Counted from the stretch's first letter, positions 42,830-52,272 are shown. The stretch: 64,000 bases of DNA from Lachnospiraceae bacterium (GCA_902363135.1 CABIZF010000013.1:13963-77962); one strand, 5' to 3'. Notes: a model not told the origin generated them from the letters alone. Translations and numbers: made by a program.

Positions 42830-43235
42830 GGATTTTCAAGGCTGAATGGCGATTCATGGACTTAGTCCTTGAAAAAAGTCGCATAGTATCATTATTATCA
42901 TCTCACGTCTTCCCCCTACTTTTATACGGCATATCGCCGCTGATCCCCCCGCGGCTTGCAGGTGTACGGATTTCAGGTTTTTTTGTTTATACATTTTTTG
43001 CATGTTTATGTCAGAAAGATTCTGACAATTTCCTGAACAGCGTCTTTTTATAGCACTCCAGATCACTCCAGATCATTCACGAATACTCAGGAGCACTTTT
43101 CTATTTATTCATTAAATTATGCTTTTTTGCACGAAAACTTAAAGGATTGTCTCAGGGAAAAGACGCAACTATATCTGTTATAGTGACACAGTCGTAGTTC
43201 CCCTCTTTGTATGGAGCAAAGGGAATAGAAGGACA
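42830..43235. other. Gene-free left end of the island
   Basis: No credible gene. On the minus strand AGCC..GGGCT plus the repeat's T-tract makes a short hybrid terminator across the junction. ATACTCAGGA at 43083-43092 recurs at 53992. An imperfect hairpin lies at about 43198-43230. Confidence 0.5.
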
Positions 43236-43283
43236 TAAAAAGGCGGACCTGCACTGCCTTTCCTGGCCAGGTACAGTTCCGCC
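43236..43283 (-). terminator. Intrinsic terminator after the recombinase remnant
   Basis: GGCGGA (43242-43247) pairs with TCCGCC (43278-43283) and an inner CTG/CAG; TTTTTATG follows on the minus strand. Confidence 0.75.
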
Positions 43284-43303
43284 TCTTTGCCTTTATTCTT
43301 TTG

Positions 43304-43810
43304 CTAGTTGATGTACTGTTTTCTCAATTCTACCAACTCTTCTATGTTTTCCAGACAAGTCTCAGCATTGGTTCCCATAGCATTCGCAACCACTGACAGA
43401 CTGACACCTTCCAGCTCACATTTCCGGGACAGGAATGTATTCCGTAAAACGCCGCCGGTGATCTTATGCGGGTTTTCCAGTGGAATCAATTTTTCGGGGA
43501 GTTTCTGTAATTCCTTTGCCACATACTGCTGCGTAATCGGGCTACCGGACCGGCTGGTAAAAACAAAATCATTGTCCCATGCAGCGGATTTTTTCCGTTC
43601 CATCAGGATCTGTTTTGCTTCCTCATCCAGCGGAATCCGTCTTTGTATACGGGTTCTTCCAACCACAGCAATTGAGCCCCTATCCAAGTCTACCTCCTCC
43701 CAGCAAAGTTTCACCGTCTCTGTAAAAGTCATCCCGGTATGCAGGACAAACCGGTACAGGTCCCCATACTGCCGTTCCGCGCAAGAAGCCAAAAACCCAG
43801 GTAACAACAT
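43304..43810 (-). pseudogene. Truncated, catalytically degenerate tyrosine recombinase
   Basis: A 168-codon open frame that aligns by pattern with the catalytic domain of phage-type integrases: TGMTFTETVKLCWEEVDLD (usually TGLRxxEhxxLxWxDID), then RTRIQRRIPL, then a C-terminal helix set. The box I arginine reads Thr, the HxLRH box reads GVLRN, the LGH motif reads MGT, and no tyrosine is found where the nucleophile should be. The N-terminal DNA-binding domain is missing; the M20-GNAT gene lies directly upstream. It is therefore most likely inactive, perhaps the former integrase of the island. Confidence 0.7.
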
Positions 43811-43834
43811 AAGCTGCGATTTGCAAGCACCATG

Positions 43835-45532
43835 TTATCTGTCGTTTTCTTCCTTTTTTACAAAATAAACCGTATCAATTCCTTCTCCCCGGTCATCCTT
43901 CAGCCGCCTGACAAGACCATATCCCAGTTTGTCCAAAATATGCTCCTGTGCCCCGTTTGTAGACCAGGTACGGAGAGTAATCCGGCTTCCCGGAAATTTT
44001 GCCGCGATGTCCTTTTCTGCTTCTGCATACATTACCTCCGAAATTCCCTGTCCCCGGTAATCCGGCCAGACGCAGAGGGTGGTCAGATAGCAGGAATCCG
44101 GATATGCTTCCAGATTCTCACAGTTAAAATGATCCTTCCAGGTCATAAAGGCCCGCACAACTCCTTCTTCCTTCCACAGCACCACATGCTGACTGCAGAT
44201 ATTCTCAAGATATTCTGCAATTCCATCCGTCTTTTCTTCTGTCTCGGCCCAGTTCGTCTGGGATGTACTGTTGCGGTGGGAAAGCGGCGGAACAAAATCC
44301 TGATCGCACAGCTCCAGCAGCTGCCGGATTTCTTCTCTCTCTTTTTGATCCTCTATCCCGTCCCTTACAACGATTCTGCTCTCACAGCACATCCAGGGAA
44401 GCCGGCATACGAGTGCTGCTGCTGCACACATGCCATCTTCTACGCTGGCGGCATCGAGCCATTCTTCTCTGGTATGTGCTCCCCCGCCCCGGCAGAAACC
44501 AACGCAGATGGCAGGAATATGCCGCGACAATGGGATATTACAGTCTGTGGATGCTTCGGAGCATACCGGCTCTTCCCCATCGGCTGCCTTCAGCGTTTTC
44601 TGTGCACACCGCGTCATACGCGCCATCTGGACAGGATCGGTTTCTCTTGCGCACGGCCGCTTTCCGACGAGCTCACAGGAATACTGTACCTCCTCACTCT
44701 GGCGTGCTGCTATGGTCTCCTCCAGATATGTTTCGCAGGCTTCCAGACTCCGATAATCTTCCGAACGGAATTCAAACAGCATGGAGGCATCCTGCGCAAT
44801 CGTATTGACGGAGGTTCCTCCCTCTATTTTTCCCACATTGTATGTCGTATGAGATGCTGCATCCGTCTGAAAACGGTAAAGCTCTCCGATCAGGCCCGCA
44901 AGCTCTGCAATGGCATTTTTTCTTCCGAAATTCAGAAAGGAATGACCGCCCTTTGTTTTTGCCGAAATCCGATATCGGACAGATCCGATGCAGATGGGAT
45001 ACATTTTATCCCGATACAGATCAAAGGCTGCCATTCCGCACAAATTTTCTTCATAATGGTCGACAAGTGCGCGGACGCCGCAGAGATTGCCAAGCCCTTC
45101 TTCTCCCAGGTCCGCTGCAAAAATCAGACCACAGGGAAGTTCCGGCTCTGTCTCATGAACGTATTTTGCCGCCATCAGAAGCATCACGACATTCACGGTA
45201 TCGTCTGTGATACCGGGACAACGCCAGATCATTCCGTCTTCTTTGATTTCCAGCGGTTCCTCCAGCGAAAACACGGTGTCCAGATGCGCCGTATACAGAA
45301 CCTTCTTTTCCTGTTCCGGCCGATACTCCCAGATTACATTTCCAAGCTCATCCGTATGAACCGATTCCATGCCCTGCCGTTTCATCCATTCCACACAGTA
45401 TGCGATTCTCTGCTCCTCTTTTCCCGTTTCCGTCGGGGTCAGTGTCAGCTCCCGCAGCGTCTGCAGCGCAAGTTCTTTGTTGTTCCGGCAAAACTTTCGG
45501 TATTCGTCTTCTATTTCCCATTTTTTACGCAT
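43835..45532 (-). CDS. M20-family metallopeptidase fused to a GNAT acetyltransferase
   Basis: A 565-residue two-domain protein. Residues about 1-400 are an M20 zinc peptidase: TAHLDTVF (first metal ligand), GITDDTVNVV, LGEEGLGNL with the catalytic/metal glutamates, and GGGAHTREEW. Residues about 410-565 are a GNAT domain with VWPDYRGQGISEVMYAEAEK, the acetyl-CoA loop. The start at 45532 overlaps the capA-like stop (ATGCGTAA), so it is translationally coupled. It could cleave a small peptide and acetylate a product; substrate unknown. Last gene of the island peptidase run. Confidence 0.85.
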   Translation of the reverse strand: MRKKWEIEDEYRKFCRNNKELALQTLRELTLTPTETGKEEQRIAYCVEWMKRQGMESVHTDELGNVIWEYRPEQEKKVLYTAHLDTVFSLEEPLEIKEDGMIWRCPGITDDTVNVVMLLMAAKYVHETEPELPCGLIFAADLGEEGLGNLCGVRALVDHYEENLCGMAAFDLYRDKMYPICIGSVRYRISAKTKGGHSFLNFGRKNAIAELAGLIGELYRFQTDAASHTTYNVGKIEGGTSVNTIAQDASMLFEFRSEDYRSLEACETYLEETIAARQSEEVQYSCELVGKRPCARETDPVQMARMTRCAQKTLKAADGEEPVCSEASTDCNIPLSRHIPAICVGFCRGGGAHTREEWLDAASVEDGMCAAAALVCRLPWMCCESRIVVRDGIEDQKEREEIRQLLELCDQDFVPPLSHRNSTSQTNWAETEEKTDGIAEYLENICSQHVVLWKEEGVVRAFMTWKDHFNCENLEAYPDSCYLTTLCVWPDYRGQGISEVMYAEAEKDIAAKFPGSRITLRTWSTNGAQEHILDKLGYGLVRRLKDDRGEGIDTVYFVKKEENDR

Positions 45533-46835
45533 GAAGTACAATCCTTCCTTCTTTGTATTCCCATTCTGTTCCATATCTCCTGCTCACGCGTGTGAGATAT
45601 TCTGCAATTTTTTCTGCTGTTTTTTCGTCTGCCACATACGGAATATTTTTTTCTGCATTTTCCCTGTCCATACCAAGCTCGACCGGCAGCAGCTCCAGAT
45701 GTGTGCATTTTCCCTGACAGATTTCGAAATACGGCAGCACGCTCCGATAGACCTCAGGAATTTCATAGAGAGAATGCGAGGACTGCTCCTGCCGCCTGGC
45801 AATTCCGATGGATGCTGCTGTATGAATATTCAGACCATATTTTTCCATGTAGTCTGCAGGCAGAAGGCGTACATACTGATTTTCAAAGATAAAATTTCCG
45901 AGACAGTAGAAAATCGGACAGTCATGATACAGTTCGATTCCCTTCAGCTGATGCGTTCCGCCCCCGATCACCGCGCTGGCGCCCGCATCGATGCAGGCGT
46001 GCGCAAATTCTTCCAGAAAATAATCCGCTTCCTCGTCGTTGTCCTTGCGGATTTCATGCGAATGTACCATGACCAGGACTGCCTCACATGTCATCTTTGC
46101 TTCCCGGATTGCATCGACGGTGCGTTTCACATCGATCGGATTCGGGCTGGAGCTTCTTCCCTCTGTTCCATCCTTGCTGATTTCAAACATTTTCCCGCCA
46201 AATTCCATGACACCCTCGGGAAGCGGAGCGATAAATCCATCCTGCCGGTGCAGATCCCGCAGTCCGTTGATTCCGGTCACCTCTGCAATCTCCGCGAGAT
46301 CCTGCGCATGTTTTTCCGTAATGGTATATTTTTCCGAAAAGCGCAGCGGATTTAAGCCCGGCCGGCCCGGCTGCCGTTCCGTCTGGCTTCCCGCCCTGGC
46401 TGCATTCTCAAAGGTAGAACAGATATCAATCACCGCAATCTGTCCCGCCGTTGTGTCCAGAATGGCAGGACGCGATGCTTCATAAAGATTTTTTCCTGCT
46501 CCGGCATACGCCACGTCCTTTTTTTTCAGTTCACAGATCGTAGACGCCAGTCCTTCATAGGAATAATCCATTGTATGATTATTCGAAATCCCAAGAAAAT
46601 TAAAACCGTAACGCAGGGTATCTTCCAGACACTTCGCATCTGCCGTCAGCCATGTTCCGCCGGAGTACGCCGATGCGTAACAGCTGCCGTCCGATATCGT
46701 TGTTTCCAGATTTGCCATCCGAACCTCTCCCTGCATCAGAAATTCGCGAATCGGCAAAACATCCTGATATCCCGGCAGAAGCCGTTTCATAATCAGAATA
46801 TCACCTGCCGCCGATACTCTTATTGTTCTGTTCAT
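45525..46835 (-). CDS. CapA-family protein (poly-gamma-glutamate-type metallophosphatase fold)
   Basis: A 436-residue CapA-like protein. AAGDILIMKRL, ANLETTISD, GISNNHTMDY, MVHSHE and GGGTHQLKGIE give the metal-binding pattern of the family. CapA is part of poly-gamma-glutamate synthesis or export in Bacillus, but no capB/capC is nearby and there is no signal peptide here. Given the neighbouring gamma-glutamyl and D-peptide hydrolases, a catabolic role is as likely. Confidence 0.83.
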   Translation of the reverse strand: MNRTIRVSAAGDILIMKRLLPGYQDVLPIREFLMQGEVRMANLETTISDGSCYASAYSGGTWLTADAKCLEDTLRYGFNFLGISNNHTMDYSYEGLASTICELKKKDVAYAGAGKNLYEASRPAILDTTAGQIAVIDICSTFENAARAGSQTERQPGRPGLNPLRFSEKYTITEKHAQDLAEIAEVTGINGLRDLHRQDGFIAPLPEGVMEFGGKMFEISKDGTEGRSSSPNPIDVKRTVDAIREAKMTCEAVLVMVHSHEIRKDNDEEADYFLEEFAHACIDAGASAVIGGGTHQLKGIELYHDCPIFYCLGNFIFENQYVRLLPADYMEKYGLNIHTAASIGIARRQEQSSHSLYEIPEVYRSVLPYFEICQGKCTHLELLPVELGMDRENAEKNIPYVADEKTAEKIAEYLTRVSRRYGTEWEYKEGRIVLHA

Positions 46836-46963
46836 TCTTTTTTGCCTCCCGAACGATTCCTGCTCTCTGCTTTTGGAATCGCATCTTTATCCATTCTCAT
46901 TTTTTCGTAACGGTTCAAAAGTCCCATCCCGGTTTTTCTTTTCTCTTACATGGTTCCAAATCG

Positions 46964-47704
46964 TTACCTTTTTTCTCTGTATCTGCAGCTTCTTTCTACC
47001 AGATCCGCAAAAAGACGGTTCATCTCCGGCGCTGTGTGAATCAGCCCTTCCGGATGCCACTGTACGCCCACAATCTGTCCGTTGCTGCTTTCAATCGCCT
47101 CGATCGTACCATCCGGCGCCGTTGCTGAAACCAGGATGTCCTCTCCCGGCGTACGGACTGCCTGATGATGCATGGAGTTTACCGCATGGGTGCCTGCCCC
47201 GAGGATTTCTGCCAGATGGGTTCCCTCTTTAATTTCCACATGGTGATGCAGATACGACCGATCCAGGGACTGCAGATGCAAAATTGTGGTTTCCTTCTGT
47301 GTATAAATATCCTGGTACAGATCACCGCCGCACAGGACATTTAAAAACTGAATTCCCTTGCAGATGCCAAGCATAGGCATTCCCATCTCTTTTGCTGCCC
47401 GTCCAAGTGCAAACCAGGCCTCGTCGATCTCCGGACGGATCGTCTGGATCTGCGGTTTTGGCTCTTCCCCATAATACCACGGATTTAAGTCCTCTCCGCC
47501 GGGAACCAGAATGCCGTCGCACACGGCAAGTATGCCTTCCGGATCCGCTTTCATGGCAACTGCCGGAATTGCCATCGGAATTCCGCCGTTGTTCAGAACA
47601 CCTTCGATGTAATCACTGTTGACATACATTCTCTCCGCACTCGAAAAAAGTCCCGGCTGTGTTTTATACGTATTTCCCAAGATTCCAATGATCGGTTTTT
47701 CCAC
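46964..47704 (-). CDS. Gamma-glutamyl hydrolase of the PuuD/C26 family
   Basis: A 246-residue class I glutamine amidotransferase-like hydrolase that cleaves gamma-glutamyl bonds. LGICKGIQFLN holds the nucleophile cysteine, VQWHPEG the His and Glu of the triad, and PGGEDLNPWYYGEE the family motif. No amino-transfer partner domain. In the peptidase run between M42 and CapA genes. Confidence 0.9.
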   Translation of the reverse strand: MEKPIIGILGNTYKTQPGLFSSAERMYVNSDYIEGVLNNGGIPMAIPAVAMKADPEGILAVCDGILVPGGEDLNPWYYGEEPKPQIQTIRPEIDEAWFALGRAAKEMGMPMLGICKGIQFLNVLCGGDLYQDIYTQKETTILHLQSLDRSYLHHHVEIKEGTHLAEILGAGTHAVNSMHHQAVRTPGEDILVSATAPDGTIEAIESSNGQIVGVQWHPEGLIHTAPEMNRLFADLVERSCRYREKR

Positions 47705-47802
47705 TTGTAAACTCTCCTTTTTTTACCAGATATGCCGAAAACGGCTTCACCTTTCCTGTGAACCCGCTTCCGGCATTCTTTTTCTTTCGTCATCCGATTT
47801 TT

Positions 47803-48894
47803 TTACAGTACATCCTGATGGCAGATATGACGGATCTTTTCTTCATCCAATGCCCGGATCACATTTGCTGCCATCGCACTTGTCGCTTCAAGATCTTCTC
47901 TTGCACAGAAATTATAATGGCTGTGCGCATAGCGGGATGGAACACCAAGCACCAGACACGGAACTGCTTTTCCTGTCACGCTGATTTTTGCTGCGTTTGT
48001 GCTTCCGCCTCTTCTTACGCTCTCCTGGTATTTGATTCCGCATTTTGCTGCCACTTCCTCAGCCAGTGAAATAAACTGCGTATTGGAAATATAGCTGTTG
48101 TCCAGAATACGGATCTGAACACCCTTTTTCATGCATCCCTGTGCCTGTCCTGCGCTGATGAAAAAGTCATCGGAAGGAGATCCTTCAAATACAATGGCAA
48201 GGTCCGGTTTTACAATCTGACTTGTTACCACTGCACCGCGGGTTCCGACCTCTTCCTGCGCTGCAAAGGCGCCGACAACATTAACCGCAAGAGAAGCCTG
48301 CTCCTTTTCCAGCTGTTTCATCGTATCTACGATGCACGCGCAGCCGGCACGGTTGTCAAATGCTTTTCCGAAGCAGATTTCATGCTCTGCATCGTATTCA
48401 AAGGTCACATCCGGCATCATCGGATCACCGATATGGATTCCGAAAACATTTTCAACCTCCTCGCGGCTGGTTGCTCCGACATCCACATACATTTTTTCAA
48501 TTTCCAGAGTCTGGCTGTTGCGTTCTGCTGTTGTCATGAAATGAACCGGTTTCGCGCAGATAATACCATGTACCATTTTTCCGGATCTGGTACGGATCCA
48601 TACCGCATGTGCCGGAAGGCTGGTCAGATGGAAGCCGCCAAGCATGATAATGCCGAGACATCCGTTGTCCTGGATATTCTGTACCATAAAACCGCATGCG
48701 TCCAGATGGGCATCCAGCTGGATGACCGGACGGGAATCCTGCTTAGTTCCCGGCATCCGCACATACAGGTTATTCATTGCGTCATTTTCCACATCAAATT
48801 CTTTGCAGTAATCTGCAATGGTACGGATGACATCCTCCTCAAATCCACTTGGTCCAAATGCATCGGAAAGCTTGCCAAACATTTCTATATCCAT
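47803..48894 (-). CDS. M42 family aminopeptidase
   Basis: A 363-residue TET-type metallopeptidase. QLDAHLDACGFMV, FDNRAGCACIV, AAQEEVGTRGAV and a C-terminal RYAHSHYNFC supply the two-zinc site and catalytic glutamate. The start at 48894 has AGAGGA seven bases ahead; a reading from 48969 overlaps dppA and is unlikely. Confidence 0.92.
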   Translation of the reverse strand: MDIEMFGKLSDAFGPSGFEEDVIRTIADYCKEFDVENDAMNNLYVRMPGTKQDSRPVIQLDAHLDACGFMVQNIQDNGCLGIIMLGGFHLTSLPAHAVWIRTRSGKMVHGIICAKPVHFMTTAERNSQTLEIEKMYVDVGATSREEVENVFGIHIGDPMMPDVTFEYDAEHEICFGKAFDNRAGCACIVDTMKQLEKEQASLAVNVVGAFAAQEEVGTRGAVVTSQIVKPDLAIVFEGSPSDDFFISAGQAQGCMKKGVQIRILDNSYISNTQFISLAEEVAAKCGIKYQESVRRGGSTNAAKISVTGKAVPCLVLGVPSRYAHSHYNFCAREDLEATSAMAANVIRALDEEKIRHICHQDVL

Positions 48895-48937
48895 TGTTTT
48901 ATCCTCTTTTCTTTGGGTTTCTATCAGATTTATATTC

Positions 48938-49738
48938 TTAATATACAACAAAGCAATGTGCTGTGACAATATCCATCCAGCGATCTGTCTCCAGCTTATT
49001 TGTGAAGGTATCTACCTTCTGCATTCCCGGATAAAACGACATCGTGTACGCTTTTTTCCAGTCTTTGTAAGTTACCTCATACGTAAAGTGCTCCGGGAGA
49101 GCCACCTGGCACTCTTTTTTCTGTCCGGTAACTGCCTTTTTTACCCCTTCGCGGATTTCGGAAATCACTTTTTCTTTCGCTTTGCACCACGTTGCCGCAC
49201 CGACACCATGCTTCGTTTCCACTGTCGTAATGCCCGGAATCAGTTCTTTCGCCTGCCGGCAGATCTCTTCATCTCCGGAAAGAAACAGCACCGGTACGTG
49301 ATGTGATGCTGCCGTGTAGCTGTTCAGCATGCACTCACTCATCACTTTTCCATTCAGGTGGATATACAGGCTGTTTCCTGTCGATGTGTGGCTGATCGAA
49401 AAATTCGGATCTCCTGCCGGTGCATGGTAGCCAAGATACAGTACGCCGTCATAGCTGTCGTCGATGCCATACATCATATTGTACGGATGACCGCTCTTTC
49501 CCCGGATCAAGGTGACATACTCCGGCATTTTCAGCGGATCAATGTTGGATGCATCTCCATGACCGTCCTTTACAACGATCTCATCCGCACCCGCTTCATG
49601 TGCCGCTTCGCATGCCGCAACGACCTCTTCGGTCATCTCCTCTGCGAATCTCTGATACACGCTTTCCTTCTTATGTGTTTCATCGGTCAGTGCCACTCCG
49701 GCACAGCCCTCGATGTCTGCACTGATAAAAAGCTTCAT
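48938..49738 (-). CDS. dppA: M55 D-aminopeptidase DppA
   Basis: A 266-residue zinc D-aminopeptidase that in Bacillus releases D-Ala from D-Ala-D-Ala and similar peptides. FISADIEGCAGV (metal-binding DxE), VKDGHGDASN, GYHAPAG and SHTSTG are family motifs. Its ATG overlaps the oppF remnant stop (ATGA), so the two were one operon. Confidence 0.94.
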   Translation of the reverse strand: MKLFISADIEGCAGVALTDETHKKESVYQRFAEEMTEEVVAACEAAHEAGADEIVVKDGHGDASNIDPLKMPEYVTLIRGKSGHPYNMMYGIDDSYDGVLYLGYHAPAGDPNFSISHTSTGNSLYIHLNGKVMSECMLNSYTAASHHVPVLFLSGDEEICRQAKELIPGITTVETKHGVGAATWCKAKEKVISEIREGVKKAVTGQKKECQVALPEHFTYEVTYKDWKKAYTMSFYPGMQKVDTFTNKLETDRWMDIVTAHCFVVY

Positions 49739-50286
49739 TTCTGCTGTTCCCTTCTTTCTTTATCATAAAGATGACAATATACATAATGTCCGTCATCCAC
49801 TTCATACCGCTCCGGCGCCTGTGTTTTGCAGCATTCCATACATTTTGGACATCTGGTATGGAATTTGCAGCCTGTCGGCGGCTTGTGGGCGGACGGGATA
49901 CTTCCCTCCAGCAGAATTCTTTCTCTTTTTGCCGTCGGATCCGGAACCGGAACTGCGGAAAGTAGTGCCTGCGTATACGGATGCATCGGATTGCTGTAAA
50001 TTTTCTCTTTTTCTCCGACTTCCACGAAATTACCGAGATACATAACGCCGACACGGTCACTGATGTATTCCACAACGCTCAGGTCATGTGCCACAAAAAT
50101 GTAGGTCAGATCCAGATCATGCTTCAGTTCATTTAAAAGATTCAGAACCTGCGCCTGAATGGACACATCCAGTGCCGAAACCGGTTCGTCTGCGATGATC
50201 AGAGACGGTTCTACCGCAAGTGCGCGGGCAATTCCGATTCTCTGACGCTGACCGCCGGAAAATTCATGTGGATAACGGTTTGCAAG
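49735..50286 (-). pseudogene. 5'-truncated oligopeptide ABC transporter ATPase (oppF/dppF)
   Basis: Homology begins at ANRYPHEFSGGQRQRIGIAR and covers the signature, Walker B (LIIADEPVSALDVS), the switch histidine (VAHDLSVVEYI) and the oligopeptide-specific C-terminal domain with CKFHTRCPKC. Everything before, including Walker A, is missing. The frame stays open to 50466, but the extra N-terminus reads antisense through the regulator fragment. Cannot bind ATP normally. The other opp genes are absent. Confidence 0.88.
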
Positions 50287-50643
50287 GAGTATGCGTACCC
50301 CGGAAATATTCATGAGCTGTACAATCTGTCCTGCAGCCTGTTTACCCGGTACAACAGTCATAAGCTGCAGCTTTCCGACCTGCCGACGTACCTCCGCTCC
50401 CGCCAGATGGCTGATGTTTCCCTCACCGATCTTCAATATCAGGTTCTCTCTTTCGTATCGACGCATCCGAAAGCAGGCCGCCTGGCCATCAAAAACGGAC
50501 TGGCCGACGGAGAAACCTTTGTATCCGAAGCGGCTCTGCGCACCGTGCTAGGAGAGCTTTCTTCCGCTGGTTATCTCATCGTGCACCGCACAAAGGGCGG
50601 ATGCGAAATCTCTGAACTGGGGCGTATGGTTCTGGAAAAATGA
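50287..50643 (+). pseudogene. 5'-truncated sigma-54-dependent activator, C-terminal part
   Basis: Homology opens with EYAYPGNIHELYNL, the end of a sigma-54 AAA+ domain (usually WPGNVRELEN), then a winged-helix tail (LRTVLGELSSAGYLIVHRTK). The AAA+ core, GAFTGA loop and sensor domains are lost. The open frame starts at 50266, a few bases into oppF sequence. The break coincides with the oppF break on the other strand. Confidence 0.8.
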
Positions 50644-50644
50644 T

Positions 50645-51712
50645 TTATTCCAGAAATCCCGGTTTTTCCAGAAACTCGGCAAGGCTGCGGTATCTGGCTC
50701 CGTCCAGGCCTCTTTTTTCCTTTGCGGTTACCATAGAGTTCAGGATTGCTTCTTCCGCAGCCTCTGCCGCAGCTTCAAATGCCTCGTTGATTTTTTCTTC
50801 TTTTATCCGGGCGCACGCTTCCACTTCACATGTACTCTTTGTATCCACGCGGTTTGCCGTTGTAAATCCGATCATGATTTCACCGCTTCCGTGACCGGTA
50901 TAGGCTCCCGTTCTGGCGATTCCGACTCCGCAGCGGCGGATGATCCGGTACAACTGCCGCTCCGATACCGGAAGATCCGTCGCCAGAACCGTCATGATGG
51001 ATCCCCGGTCTTCGGCGCTGCTTCCGCATTCTTCTTTCCGGATCTGTTCCAGGATCCTCTCCCCTGCCGGCTTTCCACTGATTTTCAAATCTCTGGTTGC
51101 CCCGAAATTCGACTGTACCAGTACACCGATGGTATATGTTTTTCCATCAAGTACCAGCGTGCGGGATGACGATCCGATTCCCCCTTTCAGTCCATAACAG
51201 ATCGTTCCTGTTCCGGCACCGACAGCTCCTTCCGCAAAGTCTGTATCCGCCTGCTCCAGTGCCTGATACAGCTCTTTTTCCCCCACTACCCGGTTCCCAA
51301 TCTCATTGATCCTCGAGTCGTTGCATTCTCCGACAACCGGATTGATGGAGAAAACATCTTCCCCTTCTTTTTTGGTCTGCTGTATCATCCATGAAATCAT
51401 GGCATCCGCCACTTTTCCGACATTCAGTGTATTGGTCAGGGCAATGGGCGTTTCGAGAGTTCCGAGTTCCTGTATCTGTACAAGACCGCATGTTTTTCCG
51501 AAACCGTTATGCACGTAAGCAGACGCCAGGTATTTCTTTAGAAACGGATTCCCCTCTCCCGGTACAATCACCGTCACACCGGTATGCTGATTTCCGTCTT
51601 CCACCGTCGTATGGCCTACCCGCACCCCCGGTACATCCGTAATTTTGTTTCGCGGCCCGCTTTCATGGTGTCCGATCCGATATCCGTAATCGCTGATTCT
51701 TTTCTGTTTCAT
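50645..51712 (-). CDS. P1/S58 family aminopeptidase (DmpA-like)
   Basis: A 355-residue Ntn-type peptidase that self-cleaves and removes N-terminal D- or beta-amino acids. ITDVPGVRVGHTT at the start, GAVGAGTGTICYGLKGGIGS in the middle, and TGAYTGHGSGEIMIGF holding the nucleophile serine. Full length. It converges with the regulator remnant, one base apart. Confidence 0.9.
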   Translation of the reverse strand: MKQKRISDYGYRIGHHESGPRNKITDVPGVRVGHTTVEDGNQHTGVTVIVPGEGNPFLKKYLASAYVHNGFGKTCGLVQIQELGTLETPIALTNTLNVGKVADAMISWMIQQTKKEGEDVFSINPVVGECNDSRINEIGNRVVGEKELYQALEQADTDFAEGAVGAGTGTICYGLKGGIGSSSRTLVLDGKTYTIGVLVQSNFGATRDLKISGKPAGERILEQIRKEECGSSAEDRGSIMTVLATDLPVSERQLYRIIRRCGVGIARTGAYTGHGSGEIMIGFTTANRVDTKSTCEVEACARIKEEKINEAFEAAAEAAEEAILNSMVTAKEKRGLDGARYRSLAEFLEKPGFLE

Positions 51713-51977
51713 TCTGTTTCCTCCTTATCTTTTATAATGTGCTCTCAGAGTCTTTCATTTCTTATAAATACAGGCACAAAAAAGACTCCGAAGGTATATA
51801 TTTTTCTCTCACTTTACGCTCTCTTCTCTCTTCTGTCCATACCTCTTCCCACAAATTTTCCTCTTTTCTTTATATTTTTTCCATTTCTTTTAGAATTTGG
51901 ACACACTTTGCTCACATATTCCTTTTTTAACAAATCTCAGATAGTTGATAAACCACTCACTATCTCCCCCCTCATAA

Positions 51978-52013
51978 AAAGATGGCGATATACTTTTGTA
52001 TATCGTCATCTTT
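51978..52013. terminator. Strong bidirectional terminator hairpin
   Basis: AAAGATGGCGATATAC and GTATATCGTCATCTTT pair over 16 positions (one G-T) around TTTT. T-runs lie on both sides. No intact gene now reads into it from either side within 260 bases, so it may be left over from lost genes. Confidence 0.75.
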
Positions 52014-52155
52014 CTTTTTTTGCCGTAAAAAATAGGCTTCGCCTATTCAACTCCCCTGCCCCTCAATCGAGGGCACTGAAAAAGTAGATAGTACCGCCTA
52101 TGTTTGATATAATATAAATATCAATGACGAAGTTCTGTGATTTTTTGCAAAATAA

Positions 52156-52179
52156 AAAGAACCCGCTTTGAGGTTCTTT
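52156..52179 (-). terminator. Intrinsic terminator, minus strand
   Basis: AAAGAACC pairs with GGTTCTTT, then TTTATTTTG on the minus strand. It lies in the right place to end a transcript from the small gene remnant at 52273-52344. Confidence 0.6.
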
Positions 52180-52272
52180 ATTAAAAATATGATTATCAGT
52201 TTACAATATTATACCTTTGACAGAGTTCATCTACATAATCCGTCTTACAGGTGATTCATTTTAATTCCGTTG

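Larger units (their letters stand above)
51713..52272. other. Gene-poor stretch inside the island
   Basis: AT-rich. Apart from the two terminator-like hairpins listed separately I see no convincing gene. An open frame at 51584-52087 (plus) is low-complexity and antisense at its start. 52196-52240 on the minus strand would encode DYVDELCQRYNIVN, perhaps the displaced tail of the small gene remnant at 52273. Confidence 0.5.

Noticed and set aside
42854-43066. 70-codon minus-strand frame by the left repeat
   Set aside because: No ribosome site, no family, odd composition.
43832-45595. 587-codon plus-strand open frame
   Set aside because: Antisense to the M20-GNAT gene, whose two domains have intact motifs.
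51584-52087. 167-codon plus-strand frame in the island
   Set aside because: Begins antisense to the S58 peptidase, is low complexity and runs through a terminator hairpin.
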